Source of the DNA: Schoenoplectus triqueter
Taxonomy: Eukaryota > Streptophyta > Magnoliopsida > Poales > Cyperaceae
Reading direction: 5' to 3'
Assembly (NCBI GenBank): GCA_964058805.1
Contig: CAXKVV010000150.1
Coordinates: 1-45,879 of the forward strand
Length of the DNA: 45,879 nt
Positions within the stretch are counted from its first letter, which is position 1; the number at the start of each line of letters is the position of its first letter. The notes below the pieces were generated by a model. That model made no database searches and had not been told where the DNA came from. It was given only the letters and a program-made list of their open reading frames with translations. Below are positions 31,368 to 43,900 of this stretch, piece after piece. Both the position numbers and the translations under genes were made by a program.

Positions 31368-34300
31368 ATGTACCTCACCGTCTCTCCTCAAAATTCAGTC
31401 CGTCACACCGCCCAGCATACATCACAAAGCGTGAAGAGAAGACTCAGACCACTCACTGTCCCTTCCATTGAGAGGCTCCGACGAAGAACCCTCTCCTTGG
31501 CCTCTCTCCCTAAAGTAAACGGCCACACTGCCAAAGCCCTCAAGACTGATTGTTCTCTAACAAGTGAGTACACCACCAGCTTGTCCCTTTAATCCTCACT
31601 TAATATACTCCTTTTATATTTTCTATGTTTTACTTGCTAGTTTCTCTTTCCTTCTAATTTGTTATAATTTAGGGCCTCTAACAAGCTCTGATGTCAGCAA
31701 CTCAGCAAGTGGTTCCAAGTTAAGAGTTGCTTATCAGGTGACTTATAAAAAAAATTACAAATTTCTATGCTCAAAGGTGTTTGCCTCTTTCTTATAACTA
31801 TTTTTGTTAATTTAGGGGGTTCCAGGGGCACACAGCGAAGCAGCTGCAGGAAAGGCATATCCAAATTGTGAAGCCGTCCCTTGTGAATTCTTTGATACTG
31901 CATTTGATGTCAGTGTTGATGCTCAATTGTTTTGCAATAAAAAAAGTAGAATATATTTTTTTAATGTGCAATCCAAAAATTAGAGGGTAATAATATTGAA
32001 GCTACAATTAATAAATTGGAAAATTCAGAATCAACTGCTTTTGCATTTTATGGTTTGTAGTTTGTACCATGCCCAACTTAATTTTTGTGATTGGTTGCAT
32101 ATCTAATAGGCGGTTGAGACCCGAAAAGTTGACCGTGCAGTTTTACCAATCGAGAATTCATTAGGGGGAAGCATACATCGTAACTATGATTTATTACTGC
32201 GCCATAAACTGCACATTGTTGGAGAGGTGCAACATGCTGTTCGCCACTGTCTCTTGGCTCTTCCAGGTGTCAACCTTGAGGGTATCACGAGGGTTCTCAG
32301 CCACCCCCAGGTTAGTTTATGCATGACTGTGTTTGTGGACACCATTGTGTTTCTAGTATTTATATTTTGTTTATTTAGCATAATTCTCGAGATCATGATT
32401 GAGAAGTCGATCTGTATCTATTTTTGGAAGGGAAACTTTTTTAATTTTTGTTTAGTTTGATAAGTTTGATTTGATACCTGAAGTAACTTGTGGCTTGTAT
32501 TTCCATTTTAATATTATGGGAAAGAAAGATCAAGTCTACTAACACTAGGAGAGTATTTGATGCTTAGGAAATAATATATGAAGGAGCTTTCTTTTTTATT
32601 CATCTTACTTTGAGTTTAGTCTGGTTGAGTCCCGCAAAATTTGATTTTGACTACACTCATGTGAATATTTCTTGTCATTAAAATATAGTACTGTGTTTAG
32701 TTATTAGACCTTAATGGAAAAAAAAAGTATCTCGTCTTCTGCATCATGCATATCTATTGAGGAGTATATGTGAGATCAAAATGCCTTCAGCTCTTCCAAG
32801 GTGTTGAATGCAAATACAAATTTAAAAAATTAGACATATATATTAAAATTGATTTAATTGACAATTGCGTTTGATTTATACAAAGATACACTCAACTTAC
32901 AGCCACATCGCCGGCCCGTTTGTCTTTAGTTTTAGAGCAAAGGAAGGGATGTCTGAAAATGGGGAGATTAGTCACCTGGATGCTCTGCATTGCTTAGTGC
33001 TTGCCATTTTTTTTCTTTTGACTTCCACGATTCTCCTCTAATTAAACTCATTGGCAAGGTTAAGTGAGACATATTTCCCAATTTTTGTTTTCTCCAATCC
33101 AACATAACTTTAACCTGCATTGGCGCACACCTATAAAAACTTGCCTCCGAGATCCATGATTTTACTCATTTAATTCTTTCAAGCAAGTTTTAGACTTCTA
33201 GGTAGTACACGATTTCCTATAGGTCTCTTACTGAAGATCTTTAGTTATGAATTGTTTGTTGATATTCCTCTTTCTTCTTTTGCTCCCCAAAAAGAAGGCT
33301 GCCTTTTTTATCTGAAATTAATATCATTGTAGGCTCTGGCACAGTGTGAGCACACACTGACAAAGCTGTTGACAAACAAAGATCTGGTCAGAGAAGCTGT
33401 TGATGATACAGCCGGTGCTGCACAGGTACCAATCTCCTTTTAGTTATTATTACAACCATTGTTGCTGTTCCTGGATTCTGTTTCAGGGAGCATAGTACCT
33501 GCTGGCTGCCACCTTCTCTGTGTCATGTGGTGTCCAAGGATCTTGTTTGGGTAAGTAATGGTTGGACCTACCACGATATTATGTCTGAGCCGGAATGAAT
33601 TTAACAAAATGTTGGTCTGCTGCTTAAAAATTGAATTTTTAATAACCAATAGCTGTTCTGTAGTATATATCTCTTAACATTTTGCGAGACGCTGCGGCCA
33701 TCGCCAGTGCACGCGCAGCAGAGCTATATGGCATGAATATTCTGGCTCCAGATATTCAGGTAATTTTGAACCCCCCCCCCCCCCCCCCCACACACACACA
33801 CAAAAAGTAAAAAAAAAAATACCCCCCCCCCCTTCCTATTGTTGTTCTGTTCTTTTGTAATTCACACGTGCATTATTTGTATTCCAATGGAGGATGACCA
33901 AGATAATGTTACCCGTTTCTTAATGCTTGCGAGAGAGCCAATTATGCCTTGTACTGGAAAACCATTCAAGGTAATTTTCTCTCCTGATTTTTTTTTGTAG
34001 ACTACCATATATATTATTGACTTATTGTTATTTCTTTTCTGTTTGCTTTCAGACTAGCATAGTCTTTTCTCTAGAAGAGGGCCCCGGTGTGCTTTTCAAA
34101 GCACTAGCTGTATTTGCTATGAGGGATATCAACCTTACTAAGGTACAAAATATTTTATTTATTTTATTGTACTTCTCAGATTTAGTATAACCAATTCTGC
34201 ATGGTGCTAAGATCTTTTTTTTCTGGTATACAGATAGAAAGCCGGCCGAGCAAGAAGAGACCGTTGCGCATCTGTGATGATGGCAATGGAGTTCCAGCAA

Positions 34301-34647
34301 AGTGAGCACATTATACAGTTATACTATGTTTAGAAAAGAAAAAAAAATTGGGGATCTTAAACACAAACTGATCATTGTTGATGGTAAGATATTTGTTTTG
34401 GTAATTTGGTATATGCTTTGCTAGGTACTTCGACTATCTATTTTATGTGGATTTTGAGGCATCAATGGCTGATCCGAATTCCCGCAATGCACTTAACCAC
34501 TTGAAGGTACAGTACTATGCTTGCTATGGTAACTATTCTCCATCATACTCATAAATAAATCAACCCCTCTGTTTGGTTCTATGGTAGGAATTTGCAACCT
34601 TCTTGAGAGTGCTTGGTAGTTACCCGATGGATGTGAATCACGCATAA
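31368..34647 (+). CDS. ADT: arogenate/prephenate dehydratase, plastid, 11 exons
   Basis: Converts arogenate (or prephenate) to phenylalanine (or phenylpyruvate), the last step of phenylalanine synthesis in plastids. Exons: 31368-31563, 31673-31737, 31816-31908, 32110-32310, 33333-33425, 33664-33759, 33893-33970, 34053-34142, 34234-34301, 34425-34506, 34588-34647. All introns are GT-AG and the phases close, giving 373 residues. Residues 1-75 are Ser/Arg-rich and acid-poor, like a chloroplast transit peptide. The catalytic domain runs about 80-265 and includes [15 protein letters not shown] and the essential TRF triplet at 255-257. The C-terminal ACT domain binds phenylalanine for feedback control, with GPGVLFKAL (284-292) and ESRP (306-309). 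The many-exon layout fits the ADT1/2/6-like genes rather than the intronless ADT3-5 type. Oddities: GAH where GAY is usual (His93), TRKVD where a Trp-containing segment is usual, and LLTNKD before LVREAVDDT. Confidence 0.95.
33771..33832 (+). repeat. poly-C / CA / A / poly-C tract in a dehydratase intron
   Basis: About 19 C, a short (CA)n, an A-rich run, then about 11 C, all inside the intron between exons 6 and 7, 12 bases after the donor. Neighbouring exons read cleanly, so it does not disturb the coding frame. Confidence 0.9.
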
Positions 34648-34680
34648 GCTTTTCACTTCCATGATCCAATTTTGCTCTAG

Positions 34681-34749
34681 GTGAGTATATTTGTTTCTAT
34701 TTCCTCAATTTCACACCTCATATATACAAGTCATATTTGTTTTTTGCAG
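34681..34749 (+). other. probable 69-bp intron in the dehydratase 3' UTR
   Basis: GTGAGTATATTTG through TTTGTTTTTTGCAG has strong donor and acceptor sequences and lies 33 bases after the stop codon. That distance is below the roughly 50-base limit usually needed to trigger nonsense-mediated decay, so splicing here would be tolerated. Inferred from sequence only. Confidence 0.6.
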
Positions 34750-35440
34750 GTCAAAACCATATAGAAAGTGAAGCTTAACTAGTAAAAGTATGTTGGAACC
34801 AATTTTTGCATCCTGAGAGAATTTTTGAGTTGGCTTAATTTTTATTTGCTAAGCTAACTTGGTGGCAGCAGACTAAAGAAAATTGAGGGATGGCTAATGC
34901 TAATTATATTTATTAGCCATAATCGTCACTATGATGATCATCATCATTACTAGCATTATCATTATTACTATTTATTATCACTGATTTTTTATATCTTTGA
35001 GATCTATGATCTTTTGTGATTTCAAATTGGGTTTCATTTCTAGCTTACCCCAATTTGTTTGGGATTAACAATTTGGGATTAAAGACTTTATTGTTGTTGT
35101 TGTTGAATGGTAGCACCTGCAAAAGTAGCTGCTGTTTTACTCCTTTTCCATTTGGAATTATTTGCTCTTGTTATAAGTTCATGACTGTGACTTTGGATAT
35201 TTGAAATATAGGATCCTATATAATTTGTACGTGCTTATTATAGAATACAAAATCTAAAAACTCATTTTATAAACTAGAGAGGAATGAGGCAGAGATTTCA
35301 TAGGTGCTATCAGTTAATTTGAACCATGCTTCATCACCATCTTGGAATTTTTGTAGCTTCAAAGGCGGGAATTTTCCACTTATGATCGTAGTTCCTTGAT
35401 TTGTTTTTTTTTTCATTTGTTTTTTTACTTTCTCTACTCT
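34750..35440. other. dehydratase 3' UTR and spacer
   Basis: Probably contains the poly(A) site. It is AT-rich with an ATC/ATT-repeat at about 34935-34980. The short frames on both strands are not credible genes. Confidence 0.45.
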
Positions 35441-35442
35441 AA

Positions 35443-36490
35443 GGGAGTGTTTGGCGTTCAATGGAATAGCAAAAAGTTAAAATAGAATAGCTATTTCGAC
35501 GAATTAATTTGCCAAATAAATTTTAGACTAAGTAGAAGAGTTCGAGATAGTGTTAATCTGGTATACCAATTTATAGGTGAATATCGGATTAGCTCTCGTT
35601 GGAATAACGATTATTGTTTGATTATATTATATTATATTATTATATTATGTTTATGATTAAGATTTAGTATTATTATATTATTATATTATATTTATGATTA
35701 TATTAATATTATGATTATTATTTATTATTATTATTATTATCATTATTGTTATTATATTATCGTTACCATTAGTATTATTATATTATTTATTATTATTATA
35801 AATATAATTATTATATTATTATATTATTATATTGTGATGATTATGATTATGATTATTATTACTTATTATTATTTTATTATGTTGTATTATATTATTATAT
35901 GTTGATTATAGTGATGATTAATTTATTATTATATTATTATAATTTTAATTATTTTTAATTATTTTTATGATTATGATTATATTTTTATTATTATATTATT
36001 ATGATTATGATTATGGTTATATTATTATGATTATGATTATGGTTATATTATTATGATTATGATTATGGTTATATTATTATGATTATGATTATAATTATTA
36101 TTATCATGATTATGATTATGATTATGATTATTATATTATGATTATATTATTAAAATTATGATTACTTATTATTATATTATTATAATTATGATTGTAATTA
36201 TATATTTTTATTATTATATTATGATTATGTTTATATTTTTATTATATTACTATTATAATATTATTATTTATTATGATTATCTTTTATTACTTTATTATTA
36301 TTATCTTACTATTATGATTATTATTTTACTATTATTATTATCATCATATCATAATTATTCATATTTTAACTATTCTGAGTAACAATTCCGAATAGTCAAG
36401 AATATCACTATTTCAAAAAAAATACTATTCTATCACTTTTCTAAAATTACCACTCTTCTAAAGTTATTCCTTAATTTGCCAAACGGACCC
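35443..36490. mobile_element. TIR element swollen by ATT microsatellite
   Basis: The left end GGGAGTGTTTGGCGTTCAA and the right end (reverse) GGGTCCGTTTGGCAAATTAA form a terminal inverted repeat, GGG...GTTTGGC, as in many plant PIF/Harbinger or hAT MITEs. Flanking TAA and TGA could be a mutated 3-bp duplication. TGGAATAGCAAAAAG... and ...CTATTCTATCAC continue the symmetry. The interior (about 35,600-36,360) is almost entirely ATT/ATG microsatellite. It includes a 26-bp unit, ATTATTATGATTATGATTAT plus GGTTAT, repeated three times near 36,000-36,080. Confidence 0.5.
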
Positions 36491-37568
36491 TGAGTGTCAA
36501 ACACAACATAGGCCAATGGATTATGTGAATTATTAAATTTATTTCTTAATACTATCGATTGAACTTGCTCAAAAGCTGAAGTTTTTAATTTCTTCAAAGA
36601 ATAACAAGAATATTATGCACCTTCTAAGAATGAACTTTTCCCGCACATCATTTTGGTGCGCATCCTCTATTGTGTGAACAGTTGCGGAGACGTACAAAAT
36701 TGTGAATACAATTGACATGATTGATTTTTCAAATTACGTTTGATTTTATATTTAATAGTAATAGTTATATTTATTTTTATTATCTTTCTACTAATTTTAA
36801 CTCATAAATATTTCATTCATATTATTATTATTGATACCACTTATATTTTAGATCAATAAAGAACAATAAAAATAATTTAATTATATTAAATGATATCATT
36901 GAGATATATTTTTTATTCCATCACTATATAAATGCATATTATTATTTGCCTATAATATTGAGTGTTATCTTTTAGATATATTTTTTCAGATTATTAATTT
37001 GCTCATTTGAGTTTTTCCATGTTCTTAGAGAAAAAATTTGGCAAAAATGGTACAGTATTGCTTAGAAGACGAAGAAATGAAGGCTATAATATTCCGACAG
37101 ACGGACGGCGAAATATTGCATAACATGTCACTTAAAATATTGACCGACCCCACAAGGCCACAACACAGAAAATGTTGAGTCCACATATTTCGTCTTGCAA
37201 AATATTAGCTATTAAAAAATATACGCCACGAAATTCTTCGTACGCAAACTTACTATGATTCGGTTACGCTGAACAAAACATTCTTACTGTAAAAACACTC
37301 ATGTGTTACAGGCTTTTACACCAGTAAAATAAGAAATATCAATACAGAAAATGTAAATACATCAAGATATGAAAAAAAAAGAAATATTTTCTGACAAAAA
37401 TTACCAGGTCAGTTTCCAAAGTCTCTCAAAGACTTAAAAGTGGTAGAAAATAACATAACAAAAAGAACATAAGCCACCTACAGCATAGCGTCAAATTGAC
37501 AATACAGTATAGCGTCAGAGAAACATTATTCAGCAAAATGCAAAGGTAAGACTTTCAAGTAAAATCTG
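36491..37568. other. intergenic spacer between converging genes
   Basis: No gene recognised. The right part probably includes the 3' UTR of the complex I gene, which ends at 37569 on the minus strand. Confidence 0.5.
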
Positions 37569-39202
37569 TCATGCTTTTTTGTACCAGGCAACCTCAGCAT
37601 CATTAGGGAAGAAACCCATCAGACGGCCAGCAGAGTTCTGGTATGCATACATGAAACCTCCCATTACTCCAATCAGTCCCCCAGTCACCATAGATGGACC
37701 TCTAATGTTTGGCTTTATCCCTACAATAGGAAAAAGAAAAAAAAAATCAGCTACCTATTTAAGTGTTTAAAAGCAATGATAATTTGAAGCGTGCCCCTGT
37801 GAAATATGATAAAGACCAGCTTGGCAGATGGTAATTCGATTAAAAAACTGATACTCTGATCCCTCTCTTCCTCAGTTACCCAAATCATTGTGGTTAGATA
37901 TACAAAGAAGAGAATTGGAGGTGCTGGAACACTGAAAATGGCAGGAGCTACACGTATCCCGTACTTTAGAGAAACATATGATATATTATAGTCTGAAATG
38001 TTATACGATATTTTTGAGGGAAAATCCGAAAAAGTGATTATTTTTTTCAAAAAATGGTAACATTATACAAATTCTTAGTGAAAACACTTTCATTTTCAAA
38101 CTTTGGTTGTGACAATCTCGCAAAAATGTACCACTTAGTGGTGTCTCTTTCTACAATAGGCCTAATTCTACTTGAAATTAACTTGCTTCCTCTTTCAGAT
38201 GATAATATCATATTTCCACTATTCAGACGTACAGACCTGCAAGTTATTAGATACACGTGAAATCCAATCGTACAACCACACAGCAACCAAAATCAAAGAG
38301 AAGTAAGATAACCCCACAAAAATTTCAGTGAACTGGAACCTATATATGCTAGAATGTAAATATATTATCCATGAAAGTATAGTCTGTATAGACAACCAAA
38401 ATCAGTGTTGAACTAGGGATTACAATTCCAGCTTGCCTCCAATCTAGTTTCCATTGGAATAAAGCGAAACAAGATTTATTCTCTAGCAACCAAAAAAACA
38501 TGTAAAACAGCCTCATTTCTACTAAATTGGCCACATGTATTATAGTGCCATTAAAATAGGGATGTACATAAAATAAAAGCATTCATAAGGCCCTTAGATA
38601 TATAAACATTAGAATCCCATATTAACTGATCCAAGAATATGAGAGTCATAGGGACTTTTACAATGATCAACATATTATTCCTAATTCACATCCAAATAAT
38701 TTCATGAAAATAACAGGCAGAAACCCGGGTGTGTACTAATCAGTGATCACCAATCAAGCTTTTAAAAGTAACCCCAACAAACAATTAAATCATCTCAGAC
38801 AGTTCAATTTGCATCAAGAGAGCTCAGAACTAAGAAGCAATGGCTCAAATTGTTGCAATGCCCCTTTCTTCAAGCAACAACTATTGGACAGAAAGACAAG
38901 AAATTACAACATAAGCTCCTCTATTAGTTTTATATTTTTTTACCCAAAACAAAATCGCGCAAAGAAAAATCCGAACAAGATCGTCCGAAAATCTCTCCGA
39001 TTTGATGAATTCTTAACATTACAAAATTAGAAGGAACGAGAGGAGTACCAGAGAGGTAACCGACGGTGACGGAGACGGCGGTGATGGTGGAGAGACGGAT
39101 ATAGTCAAGCGTGCTGAAATTCGCCACCGTCTTTGTAAACGGAGGGTTGCGATCGATCACCGGGTACTCCGGCTTCACTGACGCTGTAATGTCAGTGTTC
39201 AT
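37569..39202 (-). CDS. mitochondrial complex I 21-kDa-type accessory subunit, two exons
   Basis: Accessory subunit of NADH:ubiquinone oxidoreductase in the inner mitochondrial membrane, the plant counterpart of the fungal 20.9/21-kDa (NUXM) subunit. Exon 1 is 39202-39049 and exon 2 is 37720-37569, separated by a 1,328-bp GT-AG intron; the split codon is a glycine (G|GG). The 101-residue product begins MNTDITASVKPEYPVIDRNP, has a hydrophobic segment near residues 36-52 (TITAVSVTVGYLSG), and a Gly-rich second hydrophobic part (MVTGGLIGVMGGFMYAYQNS) with the conserved GRLMGFFPNDAEVA tail. Length and motifs match the plant family, which I recall from proteins such as Arabidopsis At4g16450. No cleavable presequence is apparent. 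It converges on the dehydratase gene and lies downstream of the TGA gene on the same strand. Confidence 0.93.
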
Positions 39203-39215
39203 CTTGTCTCCTCCG

Positions 39216-39250
<35 letters not shown>

Positions 39251-39262
39251 GCTCGCTCGCTC
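39216..39262 (-). promoter_or_regulatory. GA-rich 5' leader tract of the complex I gene
   Basis: On the coding strand a (GAGC)n then (GA)n run ends 14 bases before the ATG. GA/CT tracts in leaders and core promoters are common in plant housekeeping genes and can bind BPC/GAGA-type factors. Function is inferred from type and position. Confidence 0.4.
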
Positions 39263-39682
39263 AGATTAGGATTCGCACTGAGCTCCTGTGCAGTTGCGCT
39301 AGCGCCCACGAATTTTGACTCATTGTATGTATGTAGTACGTTTATCAGGCCTGGCCTACAAAACTACACAGAGAACGGAGAGGATATTTCATTTTGGGCT
39401 GTTATTGGGCTAGATCAGAAGGACAATCTCTGGATTGATCGTTTGATAGTTATCTAATGGTCCAGATCTGTCTGAGGTTGACATGAATTATACTGTAATG
39501 AGTAGGAGAAACTAATATAAATGCATGAACAGAGAGGGTATTGAAAGTGCCTGAGCAAACGGTACGAATCGTATGATATACTCAGCTTTCAAGAGATTTT
39601 TGCACTCAACGATGCATGGCGAGCCTTTATTGCTAATCCCCCAAATCCAATCAACATCACTACACGCAACCAGACCTACAGG

Positions 39683-40399
39683 TAGAGTATTGAATACGGT
39701 CTGGTCCGGACCGGTCCAATTTAAGACGGTCAAAATTTGAAAAATCCGAACCCGTTCCACTGTTGGTTCCCGGGGGCCAGACCCTCACGGTCCGGTTCGG
39801 TCCAAATTTTTTTTTTAAATTAAAAAAAATAATAATTTATCATATTTTTAATAATAATTTTTAACTAATTCAAATTATTATATTTAATTGTTTAAAAATC
39901 TAATAGTACTAAAAAATTAAAAAAATTGTAAAAAAATAAAATTTCAGAAAATTATAATTTTGAAAATACAATGAAATTTTTTTATGAACATGCTTAATTA
40001 AAAATGAGGTGAGTTATTATATTTTAATGTTATCTAGAACATATTTTTTCACTACACCAATAATTATTGTTATTTTTATTTTATTTAAAACTACACATAA
40101 TAGTTATTATATTTTGATGTTATCTAGAATATTTTTTTTACTACACCAATAATTATTGTTATTTTCATTTTATTTAAAACTACACATAAAACACTAATTG
40201 TTATTTTTCATTTTTACACGGTCCGGTCCGGGGGTCCAGGACGGTCCACGGCCCGGTCCGATCCGGTCCACGGGTCAGCACGGTCCATTTTCGAATGAAA
40301 GAAGGACCGACCCACCGTTGGACCGGACCGTGATAGAGCACGGTCTGGCCACGGTTCGGTCCGGAACGGATCGGACCGTCCAGTCCATTTAATACTCTA
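39683..40399. mobile_element. 717-bp copy of the GGTCC-rich hAT family
   Basis: Ends are TAGAGTATTGAATACGGTC and, reversed, TAGAGTATTAAATGGACTG. Flanks CCTACAGG (39675-39682) and ACTACAGC (40400-40407) match at 6 of 8, probably an aged 8-bp duplication. Left and right GGTCC arrays, the CCCACCGTTGG motif and the AT-rich AATAATAATTTATCATATTT interior match the 16.8-kb element, from which it differs mainly by a shorter middle. It also has an internal direct duplication (ATTATATTTTAATGTTATCT near 40016 and 40099). It lies about 480 bp upstream of the complex I start codon. Confidence 0.75.
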
Positions 40400-40994
40400 A
40401 CTACAGCCACACACCACAAAAGGTCAAAAATCATACAAAAAGGCGCATCATCAATTCACCAGCAACCAGCTCAGCTTTTACTAATTTTACAGGAGGGATG
40501 CAACTTTCAAAGCCATAACATTATCATATTATCTTTTTCTTTGAATGCTTGGCAGCGGCTGCCAGCTGCCAACTGCCAAGAGAGCATTATCATATTATCA
40601 TTTGCACAGAAATGAGATATTTTTAATTATAAAATAGTAAAATTTAGAACCTGATCAAATCAACTTGTTGACTGACAATTAGCATATTCAGTTAACATAA
40701 ATTTTAATATTTATATGAAATTAACTCGAGCAAATGCTGGATTTCATTTGTCTTTTAATTAAACACATGCAGAAGTGAAGCAAATTCATTCTTTCCATTT
40801 CTAATTCTAAAAACCCCAGCTTACAAATAACATGTGAACTCCACAGGCTAATCAAATACAACAGAACTTTAATATCCAGCACTACACTGCACATACAACA
40901 GTCCCAATAACCAAAGATACAGGCCGTGAACAAAATTGTGGCATAGTAACTTTTACAGGTCAGCTAAATTCAAGGATAAAGAAAACTGAGCATG

Positions 40995-43900
40995 TCATGA
41001 ATCTCTTGGGCGGGCTAACCAGAGAGAACTGAGAGCTTTTAAGCGTGCAAAGTAGTCATTTATGACAAGAAGTGCACGTGCCGCTTGGCGAGTTGTCAAT
41101 ATGCGATGCATCTGTTGTAATGTCTGTTGCCTTAAAAGATCGGCCTGCAAAAGGACCGAAGAACATCAAGTTCATTTTCAGACTTGCAATTTATTGAAGC
41201 TGAGAATAATCCTCCATTATGTCATATTGATATAGTTGCAAAACAGTACTTGATGTATGAAAACATTGGATAATATAGGGTACACAAAATGCATTTGGAA
41301 TATAATTCAATTTCTCATGATACTACTCCATCCCATCTTGCATAGATCATATGTCGCTTTTTGGAAAGACGAGAGAAATTTATATAGGATCGATACCTGA
41401 CGAAGGAAGTTTTCCAGAGCGCTAAGCTTTCCCATGGCAATGGCCATATGGCCCATGTAATTTGCTACATTGTCACCACCAGCAGACGGACCAAGAGAGG
41501 CTAACGCTAGAGTGTCGGATAGAGACTGCTGTAATGCCTCCATTCCTTGAGTCAATGCATCTTCAGCTTGCTGAGATGATTGCTGAAGGTTGCATATACC
41601 CATCAACTGTTGATCCGTCAATGGTTCAAGCTGGCTAACAAGTACCTATGAATTTGTAAAATTCTGAACTTAGATCACAAATATTTGAAGGGCTAATATA
41701 TCAAAACAGCAGAATGTGTAAGAGACGTCACAAATTAGGCTCCATGTACCGATAACTTACAATTAGGAAGAGGTAGAAATTAGAATCGAGTTGCAGTGTG
41801 TCAATTTAACTTTTTAAGGCATAATAAAAAAACAGAGTCAAAGTAAACTACTTTATAGGTGACATATGCAAATCTCAGTGGATTGATTAAATTTAATGAT
41901 TATGTAATCCTAGTTTTAGTGGCAGAAAGATGCACTGCATGGACATCTATGTGCAGAATAAGAATGCAGATTTATTGATGGAAATGGACAAATGTAACAA
42001 CAAATCCCAGTTGGTACCTTGAGGAGCTCAGAAGAGCGAAACCCTCCAAGCCACATGAAGAACCTCTCAGTAGGGGAGGTCCACATGCCAGAGAGTATGT
42101 GAAATGCATCAGATTTAGTTCCCATGCTTTTGAGCATGAACATTTCATCATAATGCATCATAACTGCATCAACAAGGACACGGAGATCATCATCTCCGAT
42201 TTGGGAATTCAAAGCCGATCTGAGGTCAGTGATGTGGCGCTGGTGCTCATCGAGCCACCTTGCATACTCCATGTCAAAAGCCAAAGCCCCTACAAGATAA
42301 TTTTCAGTATCTCATTTATCTGATCCAATCAAAATTAATGATACATTTTTGAAAATCAGAACATATAAAAAAACTAATCCAAGTCTTTAATAAAATTTAG
42401 ATTTTCAAGGGCATACCATTTCCTCCAATGGAACCATGCTCGCCGACAATGCCACTGGCTACAAAGATGCCCTACAAAAGCATACAGGTTGTTAAATTAT
42501 TTATTCTAAAATCAAACAAAACCAAGGCCTATGTGAAAGAAGATTAATAACTAATTTGATGACAAAGTAGTTGATACTTGCTGTCGCGCTCTTTCTAGTT
42601 CTTGTTCAAGTTGCATGAGCTTTATTCTGCCATTCTCTAATTGCTGAATATATGCCTGAAAAAGTACAATAAAAAACCAATAGCTTTTTTCATACTAATT
42701 ACAGACTCAAATGAACATACAAAAAACATGAGTGTAATTTTCAATTCATTATATTATTTTGCATGAGAAAATTAAACAAAATTTAAAAGAAGGCATTATT
42801 TGTTTGTCTCTCAAAGAAGTAAAGATCTCAGCCCAATAAACTATAAATTAATTGTTCATACCCGTGTAACTATATTGTATTCTCAAGGATTTGAAACTGA
42901 TACAACATATTTTACAAGCCCAAGGCTTAAACTATGGTAATATTCCTTAAGGTAAGGAAATATTATTTACAATAAAGGGATATGAGTCAAATCTCCTAGC
43001 TAGGTGATCTTTAGTCGGAAGGACAATAGACAATGGTCTTTTACAAAGTGGAACAACCTAATCCATTTCTCGCACACACGACACACTCATTATCAGAAAA
43101 CAAATAAGCAAAATGTAAAATATATTTTACCTTTTTCCTCAAACGACTTTTCCTCGCAGCCTCACGGTTTTGAGCAAGCCTCCTTAGAGTCTGACCAAAA
43201 GCGATGAAGCGATTTCTTCATAATAAGTAATCCAGCTCAAACTAATAAAGTATAAACTGACAAAAATACAAACTTCAATTTATGAAAGAGATTTAAAAGG
43301 ATTCGGTGCATACATACCCTTTGATCCCCTGTTCTTTCTTTTGACATAATAGACGAATCCAACCCTGCCACACCCCTTCGTTGGTCGCCTCCTCCAACCT
43401 AAAGAACAAAGCTTCATCAAAACGACATTCTTTTAATCGAGTGAACACAGAGCAAATGAAAAAGTTGGAACTGATCGCACAAACCAAGTTGTTAATTCTT
43501 TCTTCAGTGTCCAAATCAGTGGAGGTATCAGTAATGGGACTGGAGACAGCCATGCCAGAATCGGCCCAGTTCTCTACCTGACCTCTTGCTCCTATCACTT
43601 GCGCCGCTGCCATTTCCAAAGTTGCCATTCCCTTATAACATAGCGAAAGAGAAACACACTGGTTCAGTACCATCTATCATCTGATGAGGTCGCTTTGATT
43701 AAAATGAGGAAAAATAGATACGGAGAGAAGAAGACCCTTACTGCATTTGCTAAGCCGCCGAACTGAAGATGAAATGGAGAGGAATTGACGGCGGTGAGGT
43801 TGCTGGAAGACTTAGAGCTAATATTCGGACCTAACACATTAAAATTTGTTAACACAAAAAGGAGGGAAGAGAAAGAGAGAGGAGACAAGCGGAGAGGTTG

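Noticed and set aside
35711..36382. Tyr/Ile-rich frames downstream of the dehydratase
   Set aside because: They are translations of an ATT microsatellite.
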